A DNA stretch of 64,000 nucleotides from Candidatus Gastranaerophilales bacterium (GTDB taxonomy: Bacteria > Cyanobacteriota > Vampirovibrionia > Gastranaerophilales > Gastranaerophilaceae): NCBI GenBank assembly GCA_944322615.1, contig CALUPH010000003.1, positions 62,001 through 126,000 on the forward strand, read 5' to 3'. A program made the translations under genes and the position numbers. Below are positions 63,170 to 64,000 of the stretch, one piece after another. The notes beneath the pieces are model-generated. The model was not told the DNA's origin, ran no database searches, and saw only the letters and a list, made by a program, of their open reading frames with translations. Each line of letters begins with the position of its first letter. The first letter of the stretch is position 1.

Positions 63170-64000
63170 CTATTTTATATAACCGCATGTTTTCCAGTCA
63201 GCATTCATTGTTCCAGATGCAACAAATATTATCATTTTAGATTTTGTTTTATCTTTCCATTGGATATTTTCATTTAAATCATAACGAAGATCTCCACGTC
63301 CAAAACTAATATTATAATTTGAATCAACATATGGTTTTAAAAATTCAACCAATACGCCTGTATTGGTTATTGAAGGCAAATACCCCCATTGTTCACAATA
63401 TCCATCAGACCATACTCTATAACCGCTTGTTGAATTTATATAGCTTTCCACAATCACTGCCGGTGACTTTAAGGTTGGATAAATATTAGCTATAGGAGAA
63501 ATTCCTTGCCAAATAATAATATTATTAACAAGAATACTAAATCCCGTTATATTCATTGTCCCCAACCAAGGTTCCGAGTTGTTATTTACATCTTTTCCAA
63601 TATAAAGAAGATTTGCACCTTTATATACTACGCCGCTATCAACTGTAATATCTTGTATGTAAGAACTTCCATTAAGAGAATAACTTAGTATATATTGAGT
63701 TCCTGTAAATTGAACTTTTATATAATATACTGTACTTGGTAAAACATTATATGTTCCCTGTAGCGTAGAACCCGAGTTAATTTCTAATGCAAAATGACCA
63801 TTCGTTATTTCTATTTCTATTGCATTCGTTGAATCAGCACAGATTTCTTGTGTTGTAGTAACGTTAGTTGATGTTCCGATAATAAAATTCATTTCCCAAC
63901 TATAATTTTCCGGTTCAAATTTAGCATTAATAATTGCATAATTAGAGGTCGAAAAATTACTCAAAACATTATCAGACTTGGTAAGTTCGCCATATATTGT
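63170..64000 (-). CDS. phage tail fibre protein, C-terminal part (5' end outside window)
   Basis: The frame is open from the window edge (ending 63170) through 277 codons. It reads TIYGELTKSDNVLSNFSTS at the edge, so a TTG at 63964 is not the real start. A jelly-roll/laminin-G-like stretch (residues about 20-160) is followed by a tip domain with SGYRVWSDGYCEQWGYLP and a C-terminal NADWKTCGYIK. The SGYRV-SDG-CEQWG tip is typical of phage tail fibres. It marks a prophage entering from the right. Confidence 0.75.
   Translation of the reverse strand, partial: TIYGELTKSDNVLSNFSTSNYAIINAKFEPENYSWEMNFIIGTSTNVTTTQEICADSTNAIEIEITNGHFALEINSGSTLQGTYNVLPSTVYYIKVQFTGTQYILSYSLNGSSYIQDITVDSGVVYKGANLLYIGKDVNNNSEPWLGTMNITGFSILVNNIIIWQGISPIANIYPTLKSPAVIVESYINSTSGYRVWSDGYCEQWGYLPSITNTGVLVEFLKPYVDSNYNISFGRGDLRYDLNENIQWKDKTKSKMIIFVASGTMNADWKTCGYIK

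Noticed and set aside
1-64000. CRISPR arrays and insertion sequences
   Set aside because: No series of regularly spaced repeats, no transposase reading frame and no paired terminal repeats were noticed on either strand.
61524-64000. Attachment site for the phage module
   Set aside because: Only one boundary is in the window, so no direct repeat can be tested.

Overview
The window looks like a chromosome segment of a non-photosynthetic relative of cyanobacteria, most likely a gut Melainabacteria/Vampirovibrionia member of the Gastranaerophilales type. This is an inference. It rests on four points: strongly AT-rich DNA; an ATP synthase operon in the cyanobacterial order a-c-b'-b-delta-alpha-gamma with a duplicated b subunit and no beta/epsilon genes; maturases for an [FeFe] hydrogenase (HydE, HydG); and no photosynthesis genes. 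The standard genetic code is used, TGA included as stop. Coding density is high and no gene-free stretch exceeds 300 bases.

Layout. 1-6057 (minus): a stress/housekeeping operon grpE-dnaJ-secreted beta-propeller-O-methyltransferase-nadK-recN, with recN cut by the window start. 6204-12810: a GNAT-like protein, two radical SAM proteins next to a GGDEF protein, a membrane-anchored beta-lactamase-fold serine hydrolase and a dicarboxylate/amino-acid symporter. 12827-21138 (minus): the ATP synthase operon followed by an AsmA-like giant. 21303-26568 (plus): a small unknown protein coupled to hydE, a third radical SAM protein, and uvrA. 26614-30687 (minus): a glycine-rich small protein, ribosomal protein S1, IspH, and an orphan PAS histidine kinase. 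30842-35545 (plus): a probable ADP-ribosyltransferase, hydG, an ACT protein with its UPF0210 partner, and a TPR protein.

The most striking region is 36073-48945, a near-complete aryl-polyene-like (APE/flexirubin-type) lipid biosynthesis and export cluster. The minus-strand run is ketosynthase, dehydratase, ketoreductase, ketosynthase, two acyl carrier proteins, small membrane protein, AMP-ligase/dehydratase fusion, thioesterase, LolA-like carrier and MMPL exporter, with a methyltransferase and an LpxL-type acyltransferase beyond. A dedicated phosphopantetheinyl transferase, a short ketosynthase-like chain-length-factor protein and a PlsC acyltransferase lie on the plus strand. The expected logic is: the PPTase primes the ACPs, the ligase loads a starter acid, KS/KR/DH enzymes extend a conjugated chain, the methyl- and acyltransferases finish the lipid, and LolA/MMPL move it to the outer envelope. 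No starter-acid enzyme is present in the window.

48971-57769 (minus): a YjbR-like protein, tRNA-Ile, a type IV pilus/type II secretion-like operon (PilP-like, secretin, PilB ATPase, PilC), tRNA-Cys, tRNA-Gly, MntP and ribosomal protein S16. 58022-61469 (plus): a KdsC-like phosphatase, a large TPR protein and aspartokinase. After the aspartokinase terminator, 61524-64000 (minus) is the end of a phage tail/lysis module whose tail-fibre gene runs off the window.
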